A DNA stretch of 7,419 nt, taken from Nitrospirota bacterium. Its GTDB lineage: Bacteria > Nitrospirota > Nitrospiria > Nitrospirales > NS-4. Below are positions 1-6,724 of the stretch, piece by piece (the first letter of the stretch is position 1; each line of letters opens with the position of its first letter). The translations under genes and the position numbers were made by a program. The notes under the pieces were generated by a model that saw nothing but the letters and a program-made list of their open reading frames with translations, had not been told where the DNA came from and ran no database searches. The stretch spans positions 1 through 7,419 of the forward strand of contig VBOF01000130.1 of NCBI GenBank assembly GCA_005877855.1. The letters run 5' to 3'.

Positions 1-576
1 AAGACGGTCTACGAGTACTACCAGCAACAGAAAGAGACTGCATCGGAGACCGGCCCCAAGGAGTCTCCGGTCAAGGTCCGGACGGATTGGTTGCGGCCGC
101 CGGGCGCAGTCGACGAAACGCTCTTTCTGGACCGCTGTACGCGCTGCGGTGATTGCCTGCCGGCGTGCCCGTACGGGAGCATCAAGAAGGATGTCGCGAC
201 CGGGTACCCGGTCATTTTCGCCAACGAGTCCCCGTGTTATCTCTGTGAGGATTTTCCTTGTATCGCGGCCTGCGAGACTGAAGCCCTGCTCCCGGTGGGA
301 GACCGCACGGACGTGCGCATGGGGCTGGCGGTGGTCAGCCGGGCGGACTGCACGGCCGACCAGGGGTGCCGGTTCTGTCTGGCGAAATGCCCGGTCGAAG
401 CCCTTTCGGTTGATTTTACCGACCCTTATCCGGTCGTGGACGAGGCTAAATGTGTGGGGTGCGGCATCTGCGAGCAGGTCTGCTCGACGGTGAACGATCG
501 GATCGCCATCAAAGTGGTCTCGGGCAGGCGTCTCGAACCGGCCCCACCCTCGCGGGGGCCCGAAAAAGGCTTGTAA
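1..576 (+). CDS. NapG-like polyferredoxin with four [4Fe-4S] cluster motifs, 5'-partial
   Basis: The frame is open from base 1, so this gene starts upstream; 191 residues are visible (numbered from the first base). Sixteen cysteines fall into four groups: C46/49/52/56 (CxxCxxCxxxCP), C79/82/87/91, C117/123/126/130 and C151/154/157/161, enough for four [4Fe-4S] clusters. The RPPGA box just before group 1, the C-x2-C-E-D-x-P-C segment and an RMGLAV box match the NapG/MauM branch of ferredoxins. In E. coli, NapG is an exported electron carrier for periplasmic nitrate reductase. Inferred role: electron transfer serving the neighbouring molybdoenzyme. The visible N-terminus is hydrophilic; whether a Tat signal or membrane anchor precedes it cannot be seen. 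An in-frame TTG at 91 is unlikely to be the start: it has no Shine-Dalgarno sequence and coding continues upstream. No NapH-like partner follows. The exact family name (NapF or NapG) is less sure than the four-cluster assignment. Confidence 0.88.
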   Translation, partial: KTVYEYYQQQKETASETGPKESPVKVRTDWLRPPGAVDETLFLDRCTRCGDCLPACPYGSIKKDVATGYPVIFANESPCYLCEDFPCIAACETEALLPVGDRTDVRMGLAVVSRADCTADQGCRFCLAKCPVEALSVDFTDPYPVVDEAKCVGCGICEQVCSTVNDRIAIKVVSGRRLEPAPPSRGPEKGL

Positions 577-604
577 TGCACACGAATAGGGGGTCAAAAA
601 GCCC

Positions 605-634
605 TTGACAACCTTGGACGGGTTCTCCTATTCT
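605..634 (+). promoter_or_regulatory. Candidate sigma70 promoter for the TorD-family chaperone gene
   Basis: A perfect TTGACA -35 box (605-610) is followed after 18 bp by TATTCT (629-634), which matches 4 of 6 bases of the TATAAT consensus. It sits in the 90-bp gap after the ferredoxin gene. Transcription would begin near 641, leaving a short leader that includes the AGGAGG ribosome site at 652-657. The strong -35 and modest -10 suggest the chaperone can be expressed apart from the upstream gene. Not tested; based on consensus only. Confidence 0.5.
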
Positions 635-666
635 TGGTAAACCCAAAGCTTAGGAGGCTGTGAGCA

Positions 667-1617
667 ATGGGACCTCAGGCAGTGTCTGGTAATCCGGCAG
701 GCAAAGCCGGCTTAGCCGATGCCCCGGCAGTCGAGCTGGCTCTATCCCGCAGCAAATTGTACCTCCTCCTCTCCTGGGGTTTCCTCTACCCCGAGGAAGA
801 GGAGTTTTACAACTACCTGCAAGACGGCGAGTTCGTGGAGGATGGTCTCTCCGCGGTCGAATCGTTGGAGAAAAGCTTCGAGGCGGCAAAGGCGTCCCCG
901 GCGGCCCGTGACCTCATCCTCCCGATTCGAAAGCTCATCGAACAGATCGGCGAGTGGGAGCAGGAAAACTTCAAGACGTGGGAGTTCAGCGACCTGCAGG
1001 ACGAGCATCGGCGGGTGTTCTCCAACGTGATCAGCCTCGACGCGCCACCCTACGAAACGCTGTTCGGGAACGAGCACGTCTTTCAGCAGTCCCACACCAT
1101 GGGCGACATTGCGGGGTATTACAAGGCGTTCGGTCTGGAATTGGCTGAAGTGGTCCACGAACGACTGGATCACATCAGCGTCGAGTTGGAGTTCTTGCAT
1201 TTCCTGGCCTACAAGGAATCGTACGCGCTGTGTCACGACGGCGAGGAGAAGCTTCAGGTCGTCGTGGACGCCGAGAAGAAGTTTGTGCGGGACCACATCG
1301 GGCGATGGGCGCCCTTGTTTGCCGACATGGCGTCGAAGAAGGCGCAGCGGGGATTCTTCCACCTGCTGTGCGAGTTGGGCAAGGCCTATCTCAAGTTCGA
1401 GTGCGCCTATCTGGGCGTCAAGCCCCAGCCCTACAAAGAAACCGACTACAAACCGGCCACCTTCAACCCTCCGGAAGGAGCCACGTTCGAGTGCGGGGCG
1501 CAGGACCTCGGGAACGAGTTGACGGTGCTGCTGGATGAAGTCGGGGGCCGTTCTCAGATGGACGAGAGTGACACGAGTGAAGGAGGCGGAGATTCTGGTA
1601 AGGCCGGTCATGCCTAA
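667..1617 (+). CDS. TorD/NarJ-family molybdoenzyme maturation chaperone
   Basis: This 316-residue, mostly helical protein carries the hallmarks of the TorD/DmsD/NarJ chaperone family: the PPYETLFG segment around Y129, a DIAGYYKAFGL helix, and the E165-R-L-D-H-x-S-V-E-L-E-F core with D168 and H169. Family members are cytoplasmic. They bind the twin-arginine leader and/or apo-form of a molybdopterin subunit, aid cofactor insertion and delay export until folding is complete. Dedicated versions accompany type II DMSO reductase-family enzymes (selenate, chlorate, dimethylsulfide and ethylbenzene enzymes) and NXR. Here it lies directly before a gamma-type subunit gene, so its client is probably the catalytic subunit of that complex (inference). 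It is longer than the usual 180-240 residues; the extra length is an N-terminal extension of about 20 residues and a C-terminal region ending in a Gly/Ser/Asp/Glu-rich tail. The start is supported by AGGAGG at 652-657, nine bases before the ATG. Confidence 0.88.
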   Translation: MGPQAVSGNPAGKAGLADAPAVELALSRSKLYLLLSWGFLYPEEEEFYNYLQDGEFVEDGLSAVESLEKSFEAAKASPAARDLILPIRKLIEQIGEWEQENFKTWEFSDLQDEHRRVFSNVISLDAPPYETLFGNEHVFQQSHTMGDIAGYYKAFGLELAEVVHERLDHISVELEFLHFLAYKESYALCHDGEEKLQVVVDAEKKFVRDHIGRWAPLFADMASKKAQRGFFHLLCELGKAYLKFECAYLGVKPQPYKETDYKPATFNPPEGATFECGAQDLGNELTVLLDEVGGRSQMDESDTSEGGGDSGKAGHA

Positions 1618-1627
1618 GAGATCGGCC
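1602..1627 (+). other. Hairpin spanning the chaperone stop codon
   Basis: GGCCGGTC (1602-1609) pairs with GATCGGCC (1620-1627) over 8 bp, with one G-U pair. The 10-base loop contains the TAA stop (1615-1617). No T-tract follows directly; the nearest T run is at about 1656-1660. It is therefore not a standard terminator but could pause RNA polymerase or protect an RNA end between the chaperone and gamma-subunit genes. Chance occurrence in GC-rich sequence is possible. Confidence 0.3.
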
Positions 1628-1729
1628 GGTTGCATGCATCGTCGTCACATGAGGCTTTTTAATAATCTGCGAGTCACACAGGCGTTGATCGGTTAATTAC
1701 TTTTTTCTTAGAGAGGAGGGGCTATCGCT

Positions 1730-2686
1730 ATGGAAATCATTCACACGAGGAACAGGGCCGTCGTATGGGGAGTGCTGCTGAGCGCCCTTGTCGTAGGCGT
1801 GGTCCTGACACTGGGGCAGGTCCCGTTGGCCGTCAGCCAGCCGGTCGCCATCCAGGCGAAGATGATCAAGGGACCCATTCCGATGGACGGGGCCAACCCC
1901 ATGTGGGAGAATGTGCCCGGTGTGGTGGTGCCGCTCACCGGACAAACCATCACCACGCCGATGCACCCCAACATCGCCGTTAAGTCCGTCTTCGTGAAGG
2001 CGGTCTCGAACGGCAAGGATATCGGCATCCGGCTGGACTGGGCGGATCAGTCCAAGAACGACACGACCATCGGCCCGCAGCATTTCCGTGACCAGGCGGC
2101 CATTCAGTTCCCGGTCAACACCAGCGGGGCCCCGCCGTTCCAGTGCATGGGGCAGTCAGGCGGGACGGTGAACATCTGGCGGTGGAATGCCGAGTGGCAA
2201 AAGGACCTCGGAAAGGACGTCGCCGGAATCTGGGACGTGGACAATGAATACCCGGCTATTTTCTGGGACTATTACTATGAAGAGCCGGCTGGCGGCGTGA
2301 CCTACCTGGATCGCGTCGGGCGGAGCATGGGCCCGTTCAACACCGGCATCTGGTCGGGCAATATCCTCTCCGATCCTGAGTTGCGGATCGGGTCCGTCGA
2401 AGACCTCAATGCGAACGGGTTCAGCACCCTGACGACCCAAATCCACCAGGATGTGTTGGGGAACGGCGTGTGGGAGCATTCGGGTTCGCTCAAGGGTGGG
2501 TGCTGCACGGGTCCGACGTGGCGGGTGGTGTACAAGCGGGCGTTGCAGACCCAGGACCCCAATGACGTGCAGTTCAAGCTTGGCATGTCGGTTCCGGTGG
2601 CGTTTGCCGTGTGGGATGGCCAAAACGTCGAGCGTGACGGGATGAAGGCGATCTCCACGTGGTTCACCCTGCATCTTCCGCAGTAA
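1730..2686 (+). CDS. nxrC: NxrC-like exported heme b gamma subunit (ethylbenzene dehydrogenase-related heme-binding domain)
   Basis: 318 residues. A basic N-terminus (HTRNR) followed by a hydrophobic stretch at about 10-35 and LAVSQ resembles a Sec signal peptide; no twin-arginine is present, so the mature protein should be periplasmic. The rest resembles the heme-binding gamma subunits of type II DMSO-reductase-family enzymes (EbdC, DdhC, SerC, ClrC) and NxrC of nitrite oxidisers: a Trp/Tyr-rich beta-sandwich with the RLDWAD strand, FQCMGQ around M140, a WDVDNEYPAIFWDYYYEEP region and the WRVVYKRAL segment near the C-terminus. EbdC heme is held by Met and Lys; M140 and K269 are my candidate equivalents (inference). 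It would move electrons between the Fe-S subunit and a periplasmic cytochrome. Start: ATG after AGGAGGGG (1714-1721). It follows the chaperone by 112 bp and ends before a strong terminator. A gamma subunit of a chlorate-reductase-like enzyme is the main alternative; the symbol reflects the inferred Nitrospira context. Confidence 0.75.
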   Translation: MEIIHTRNRAVVWGVLLSALVVGVVLTLGQVPLAVSQPVAIQAKMIKGPIPMDGANPMWENVPGVVVPLTGQTITTPMHPNIAVKSVFVKAVSNGKDIGIRLDWADQSKNDTTIGPQHFRDQAAIQFPVNTSGAPPFQCMGQSGGTVNIWRWNAEWQKDLGKDVAGIWDVDNEYPAIFWDYYYEEPAGGVTYLDRVGRSMGPFNTGIWSGNILSDPELRIGSVEDLNANGFSTLTTQIHQDVLGNGVWEHSGSLKGGCCTGPTWRVVYKRALQTQDPNDVQFKLGMSVPVAFAVWDGQNVERDGMKAISTWFTLHLPQ

Positions 2687-2743
2687 GGCATATGGTCATA
2701 CCGCTGCCGTAGGGAGCGAGCCGCCGGCGCGGTAGTAGTTGGG

Positions 2744-2781
2744 CCCCGGGGGATCAGTTCAAGGATCCCCCGGGGTTTTTT
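2744..2781 (+). terminator. Strong intrinsic terminator after the nxrC-like gene
   Basis: CCCCGGGGGATC (2744-2755) and GATCCCCCGGGG (2764-2775) form a perfect 12-bp stem with an 8-base loop, followed at once by six T (2776-2781). This is a classic rho-independent terminator for rightward transcription. No A-tract precedes the left arm, so it should not work well leftward. It separates the redox module from the downstream operon. Confidence 0.95.
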
Positions 2782-2837
2782 ATGCCCTCGGAAGGGGCAC
2801 TGGAAGCGGCCCCCTGCGCCCTTTCGGAGGGTCGCCA

Positions 2838-2882
2838 ACCCTGCAGATTCAGTTGCATTTCCCTCTACGCAGGGTGTATAAA
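2838..2882 (+). promoter_or_regulatory. Candidate promoter with flanking 7-bp inverted repeat (possible operator)
   Basis: TATAAA (2877-2882, 5 of 6 to consensus) lies 18 bp after a weak TTGCAT (2853-2858, 3 of 6), giving a start site near 2889 for the radical SAM gene and probably the genes behind it. ACCCTGC (2838-2844) and GCAGGGT (2869-2875) are perfect inverted copies with centres 31 bp apart, about three helical turns. They bracket the -35 box, with the right arm touching the -10. The weak -35 plus symmetric arms would suit a regulated promoter, but the regulator is unknown. Confidence 0.45.
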
Positions 2883-2930
2883 ACCTCGAAGGGCGGCGCA
2901 AGGAAAACGTGGAGGTAGCGAGGTGCCAAG

Positions 2931-4697
2931 ATGAAAGCCATGCTCTTGTTCCCCCCTACTTGGCATCCCTCCCAGCCATACCTGAGTCTTCCGTCGCTCA
3001 CCGGCTTCCTCAAGCACGAAGGCGTCACGGACATCGTCCAGCGGGACCTCGGCATTGAGGTCCTCGACGGCTTCCTGAGCCAAGGCGTCGGCCGTGAGAC
3101 CTACGAGCGGATGCAGGAGAAGGTCACGACCCTGGAACGCCTGGGGACGCATGGAGAAACGGGTCCGTCGAGCCAGGAGCACCTGGCCCGGATGAAAGAA
3201 GCCCTCGACTGGTTTCCGCCGCTCTACGACCACATCGAGGAAGCCAAAAGGTTCCTGCGCTCCGAGCCGTTCTACGATCCTGACACGTACCGAGAGAGCC
3301 TGATCCTCATCGATCGCTGGCTCGCCTTCGTTTCGACGCTGTATTTCCCGACACGGATCTCCGTGGTCGACAACCAGTGGCGGTATTCCATCTATTCGTC
3401 CAAGGACATCTTGAAGGCGGTCGCGGACGAGCAGGAGAATCCGTACCTGGAGGTCTTCCGGTCCCGACTGGTGCCGGATATCCTGGCGCAGGCCCCCGAC
3501 CTGGTCGGCGTCTCGATCACCGCGACGTCCCAGATCATGCCGGGCCTCACCCTCTGTCGCTTGATCAAGCAGGCGAACCCTGATCTGCATCTGACCATCG
3601 GCGGGAGCATCTTCACCCGGCTGGTGGACAACCTCCGGCGGGTCGATGCGATGTTCCAGTTTGCCGATGACTTTGTGGTCTTTGAAGGGGAGACCGCCTT
3701 GCTCGAGCTCATCCATCAACTGGAGGGGAAGCGCGATTTCAGCAAGGTGCCGAATCTTATCTACCGGCAGAACGGGAAAACCATCGTCAACCAGCCGTTT
3801 TTTTCCGAAAACATCAATGCGCTGGCGGCGCCGAACTTCGATGGCTTTCCGTTCCGCCAGTACCTCGCGCCCCAGTCCGTGCTCCCCATCCAATTTTCCC
3901 GCGGGTGCTACTACAAGGACTGCGCCTTCTGCGCCTTGACGCTGGATCACCAGAATTTCCGGCAGCGGGCTCCGGAAAAGGTCGTGGACGACGTGAAAGG
4001 GCTCATGGAGAGGTACCAGACGCCGTTCTTCTTCTTCACCGACGAGTGCTTCGCCCTGTCGCCGACCAAGCGGCTCTGCCGCCAGCTCATCGAGGCCGGG
4101 GTCAACGCCCAGTGGACCTGCGAGATGCGGTTCGAGAAGAACCTGACGCGGGACCTGCTCAAGCTGATGCGGGATGCGGGGTGCTTGAAGATCGTCTTCG
4201 GACTGGAGTCCTACAACCAGCGGGTGATGGATTTCATGAAGAAGGGGATCCAGCGCGAGCACGTCAACCGGATCGTCGACGATTGCCTGGATCTCGATAT
4301 CGCCGTGCACTGTTATGTCCTGATCGGCTTCCCCACCGAGACGGAGGCGGAAGCGATGGAAACCGCGAACTTCATCCGCGGGCACACCCGGCTGCACTCG
4401 TCCTACGGCTTCTCGTGCCAGCCCTGCCTCTTCGACCTGGAGAAAGAGGCGCCGATCATGAGCGACCCGGCCAGCTACGGCATCCGGCGGATCATGCGGC
4501 CGGCGTCGGAGGACCTCAGCCTGGGCTATTTCTACGAAGTGATGGAAGGGATGAAGCCCGACGAAGCGGAACGGGTCTACCAGTACGTGTACGAAAAGGT
4601 CAGCGAGGTGGTGTGCGAGCTGCCATTCAATTACTCCATGGCTGACGGGTTGCTGTACATCGCCCGCGCGAAGACGCACCCGGTCGCGACGGGGTAG
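2931..4697 (+). CDS. B12-binding-domain-type radical SAM protein
   Basis: 588 residues, cytoplasmic by appearance. The N-terminal part starts MKAMLLFPPTW, as in many B12-binding radical SAM proteins, and has a Rossmann-like region (DLVGVSIT at about 190-197, LTIGGSIFTRL from 221) with no DxHxxG motif, as is common in this class. The radical SAM core begins at SRGC: C326, C331 and C334 form Cx4Cx2C, the presumed ligands of the [4Fe-4S] cluster that cleaves S-adenosylmethionine. Further core features are FFFTDECFA, FGLES (423-427) and HCYVLIGFPTET (460-471). A C-terminal extension of about 100 residues has no clear identity. Members act as methyltransferases, in ring chemistry or in peptide/lipid modification, so the substrate cannot be assigned. 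The start is supported by GAGGTG (2920-2925), with another GGAGGT at 2911-2916; the ATG at 2940 is a weaker alternative. It is the likely first gene of a five-gene operon. Confidence 0.9.
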   Translation: MKAMLLFPPTWHPSQPYLSLPSLTGFLKHEGVTDIVQRDLGIEVLDGFLSQGVGRETYERMQEKVTTLERLGTHGETGPSSQEHLARMKEALDWFPPLYDHIEEAKRFLRSEPFYDPDTYRESLILIDRWLAFVSTLYFPTRISVVDNQWRYSIYSSKDILKAVADEQENPYLEVFRSRLVPDILAQAPDLVGVSITATSQIMPGLTLCRLIKQANPDLHLTIGGSIFTRLVDNLRRVDAMFQFADDFVVFEGETALLELIHQLEGKRDFSKVPNLIYRQNGKTIVNQPFFSENINALAAPNFDGFPFRQYLAPQSVLPIQFSRGCYYKDCAFCALTLDHQNFRQRAPEKVVDDVKGLMERYQTPFFFFTDECFALSPTKRLCRQLIEAGVNAQWTCEMRFEKNLTRDLLKLMRDAGCLKIVFGLESYNQRVMDFMKKGIQREHVNRIVDDCLDLDIAVHCYVLIGFPTETEAEAMETANFIRGHTRLHSSYGFSCQPCLFDLEKEAPIMSDPASYGIRRIMRPASEDLSLGYFYEVMEGMKPDEAERVYQYVYEKVSEVVCELPFNYSMADGLLYIARAKTHPVATG

Positions 4698-4730
4698 CAG
4701 CGTCGTGAGCGATCCGGTCGAGGAGCCCTG

Positions 4731-5843
4731 ATGGCCGAGTCCGTGACGACCCAGAAAGTTCGCGCCGGCGCCGAGACCGGCAGCCTGCTCTTGGAATATT
4801 TCCTGAAAGCCTTGGTGATCGCGGGGCTCTGCGAGCTCATCCTCTACCGTCTGGTGTCCCGACTGGGGATGCACCTGTCCAAGGTCGCGAAGGAATACGT
4901 GGTCGTCGAGTATTTCCTGCGGGGGGCGTCCGCCGTCGGCTTCGTCTTGATGAACTTTTCGGCGATCCTCGTGTTACTCGTCCTGCTGGTGCTGCTCTTC
5001 TACAAGATGAACGGGTTGCTGGCCCGGCCCCTGGACCGGATCGTCGTACCGATGGTGTCGCTGCTCCTTGCGCTGACGGCGGCGTTCCTGCTGTTCCCGC
5101 CACGCATGTTGGGCTCGGTCGTCTACAACGGGCTGACGGTGGTGCTCCTGTGGACCCTCGTGGTCCAGTATTGCCGGGCCAATCCTGCCCCGTCGGCTCG
5201 AGCCCTGGCGCTCTGTTACGGGGCTGGCGTGTCGAGCTGGCTCTACTACCAGATGTCGACCACCACGTACGGGTGGCTGGGGATCGTCTCGACCCCGCCG
5301 CTGGTTCATGAAATCAGCCGCCTCGGCGAAGCCCTGATGGTCGTGGCGACCGTGCTCGTCTTCGCCGTGTACTCCGGGTTCACGTTTCGGACCAAGAACC
5401 GGCAACAACGGCGCCGGTCCGTGCAGTTCGCGGCCACATGGGCTGCTCTGTTCCTCGCCTTGCTGGTGATGGATGGCGTGCTCGAGTTCTTCGATCCGGC
5501 CATGGCCAGGGACGTCCGCCAGGCGAGCCAGGGCATCGGCTGGATTTTCCAGATGGGGATGGGCTACACCTTCTATCTGCCGTTCGCGCTCTATGTGGCC
5601 GGCCTGCTGTTCTGGTCGTATACGGTGATCAAGCAGATCAGCATGGGGCGGCGCGCCGGCTACGGGCTGGTCCTGATGTTCATTGCGGGGTACGCCCTGC
5701 AGTTGTCCCATCTGAGCCTTTTCGTGGTCGTGGGCTTGCTGCTGATCGTGAACGATGGCAGGATCGACGCCCGCGAGTCAGTCAGCCAACTGTTCCCGGT
5801 GGGGATGCCCGATCGTCCCGCCGCCGCGCCGGGCGTGTCCTGA
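4731..5843 (+). CDS. Polytopic inner-membrane protein of unknown function
   Basis: 370 residues, mostly hydrophobic. By eye I count eight or nine membrane segments at about 19-42, 66-91 (a Leu/Val run), 104-122, 128-147, 158-175 (weak), 199-217, 231-250, 273-298 and 310-339. A basic loop (FRTKNRQQRRRS, about 219-230) probably faces the cytoplasm. I recognise no transporter signature, heme-ligand His pattern or catalytic motif, and cannot place it in a family. Start: ATG with AGGAG at 4721-4725, five bases upstream. The gap to the radical SAM gene is 33 bp and its stop lies 11 bp before the next start, so all three are probably co-transcribed. Operon position suggests it may be the membrane partner of the radical SAM or TPR product, but this is inference only. 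Confidence 0.8.
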   Translation: MAESVTTQKVRAGAETGSLLLEYFLKALVIAGLCELILYRLVSRLGMHLSKVAKEYVVVEYFLRGASAVGFVLMNFSAILVLLVLLVLLFYKMNGLLARPLDRIVVPMVSLLLALTAAFLLFPPRMLGSVVYNGLTVVLLWTLVVQYCRANPAPSARALALCYGAGVSSWLYYQMSTTTYGWLGIVSTPPLVHEISRLGEALMVVATVLVFAVYSGFTFRTKNRQQRRRSVQFAATWAALFLALLVMDGVLEFFDPAMARDVRQASQGIGWIFQMGMGYTFYLPFALYVAGLLFWSYTVIKQISMGRRAGYGLVLMFIAGYALQLSHLSLFVVVGLLLIVNDGRIDARESVSQLFPVGMPDRPAAAPGVS

Positions 5844-5854
5844 GCCGAACGCGT

Positions 5855-6697
5855 ATGACCGATGGGGATGTGACCAAGATGGATGCCGGCACCGACCGAG
5901 ACACGCAGCCGGACGCCAAGCCTGCCGACGAGGCTGTTGAGGCGCCGCTGAGCCTCGACGAAGAAATGGCGGAGATCAAGAAGCTGCTCGAGGAGGACCC
6001 TGAGGACTTCCAGGCCCAGTGCCGCCTGGGCGAGATCTACTTCGCCAAGGGCATGCTGGATGAGGCGCTGGAGAACGTGACGAAGGCGATCGAGATGGCG
6101 GAGTCTATCCGCAAGCAGATGGACCAGTCGCTCGCCATGTACTATGCGAACCGGGGCACCATCCATGCGACGAAGGGGAACATTGACGACGCCATGGCCC
6201 AGTACCGGAAAGCCCTGGAGATCAATCCGCGGGACGTCCTGGCGCTCTTCAATCTCGGACGGGCGCAGTACGACCGAGACGAGTACATGGAGGCCATGCC
6301 GTTGCTCGAAAAGCTCGTGGATGTCACCCCGGATGATCCGATCGCCTGGTTCCAGTTGGCGAAGGTCTATGAAAAGCTCGATCTGCGGCATATTTCCGAC
6401 CTCCATACGATCGACAGCGCCATCATGGCTTATCGCCGGGTGCTCGAGCTCGACCCGCACAACCTGGAAGCGGCCTTTGCGCTGATGGAGATCTACCTGA
6501 ACCTGCGCAAGGCGGAGGAGGCGATCGGGGTGCTGGAGGCGGCGGTTCAGAGCAATCCGGACGAGCCCCTGGCGTACTACAACCTGATCAGCACCTATGA
6601 GAAGGCCAAGCGGTTTGCCGAAGCCGACCAGACGCGCGAGCGGCTCAAGCAGCGGTTTGCCTCGCGGCGGGCCACGACGGAGTCGAAGGACAAGTAA
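5855..6697 (+). CDS. TPR-repeat protein, probably cytoplasmic scaffold
   Basis: 280 residues from the ATG at 5855. The N-terminal 45 residues are acidic and polar with no signal peptide. The rest is a run of about six tetratricopeptide repeats (roughly 52-81, 93-126, 127-160, 161-201, 202-235, 236-269) with typical LG-x-Y, A-x-x-x-Y-x-x-A-L-x-x-x-P spacing. One repeat carries an insertion (LDLRHISDLHTI, about 175-186). TPR arrays bind protein partners and have no catalysis of their own. The open frame runs back to 5438, but that part overlaps the membrane-protein gene out of frame and is not TPR-like, so I place the start after its stop. No good Shine-Dalgarno precedes 5855; the ATG at 5879 (272 residues), preceded by GGGGA at 5864-5868, is a fair alternative. 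It ends 27 bp before tatA. Confidence 0.87.
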   Translation: MTDGDVTKMDAGTDRDTQPDAKPADEAVEAPLSLDEEMAEIKKLLEEDPEDFQAQCRLGEIYFAKGMLDEALENVTKAIEMAESIRKQMDQSLAMYYANRGTIHATKGNIDDAMAQYRKALEINPRDVLALFNLGRAQYDRDEYMEAMPLLEKLVDVTPDDPIAWFQLAKVYEKLDLRHISDLHTIDSAIMAYRRVLELDPHNLEAAFALMEIYLNLRKAEEAIGVLEAAVQSNPDEPLAYYNLISTYEKAKRFAEADQTRERLKQRFASRRATTESKDK

Positions 6698-6724
6698 CCG
6701 GAGCCACTGACAAGGGAGCGCGCT

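Noticed and set aside
91..93. TTG as the start of the ferredoxin gene
   Set aside because: The frame is open to base 1 with plausible coding sequence, and no Shine-Dalgarno sequence precedes the TTG. The gene is more likely cut by the window edge.
540..560. GGCCCC / GGGGCC hairpin as a terminator of the ferredoxin gene
   Set aside because: The stem is only 6 bp, sits inside the coding region and is not followed by a T-tract.
742..1635. 297-codon open frame on the - strand
   Set aside because: It mirrors the TorD-family gene codon for codon and has no recognisable motif of its own.
2784..2830. Small hairpins between the terminator and the next promoter
   Set aside because: Stems are 4-5 bp with no further support, within chance expectation for GC-rich sequence. 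I do not call a small RNA or riboswitch here.
3905..4645. 246-codon alternative + strand frame inside the radical SAM gene
   Set aside because: It is Arg/Gly/Ala-rich, lacks domains and overlaps the conserved radical SAM core.
2865..4874. 669-codon open frame on the - strand
   Set aside because: It lies antisense to the radical SAM gene, whose motifs are clear. The translation is rich in Arg, His, Asp and Val with no recognisable domain, as expected from a GC-rich shadow frame.
5438..5854. Upstream extension of the TPR gene to the ATG at 5438
   Set aside because: The added 139 residues are an out-of-frame reading of the membrane-protein gene, Arg/Gly-rich and without TPR features.
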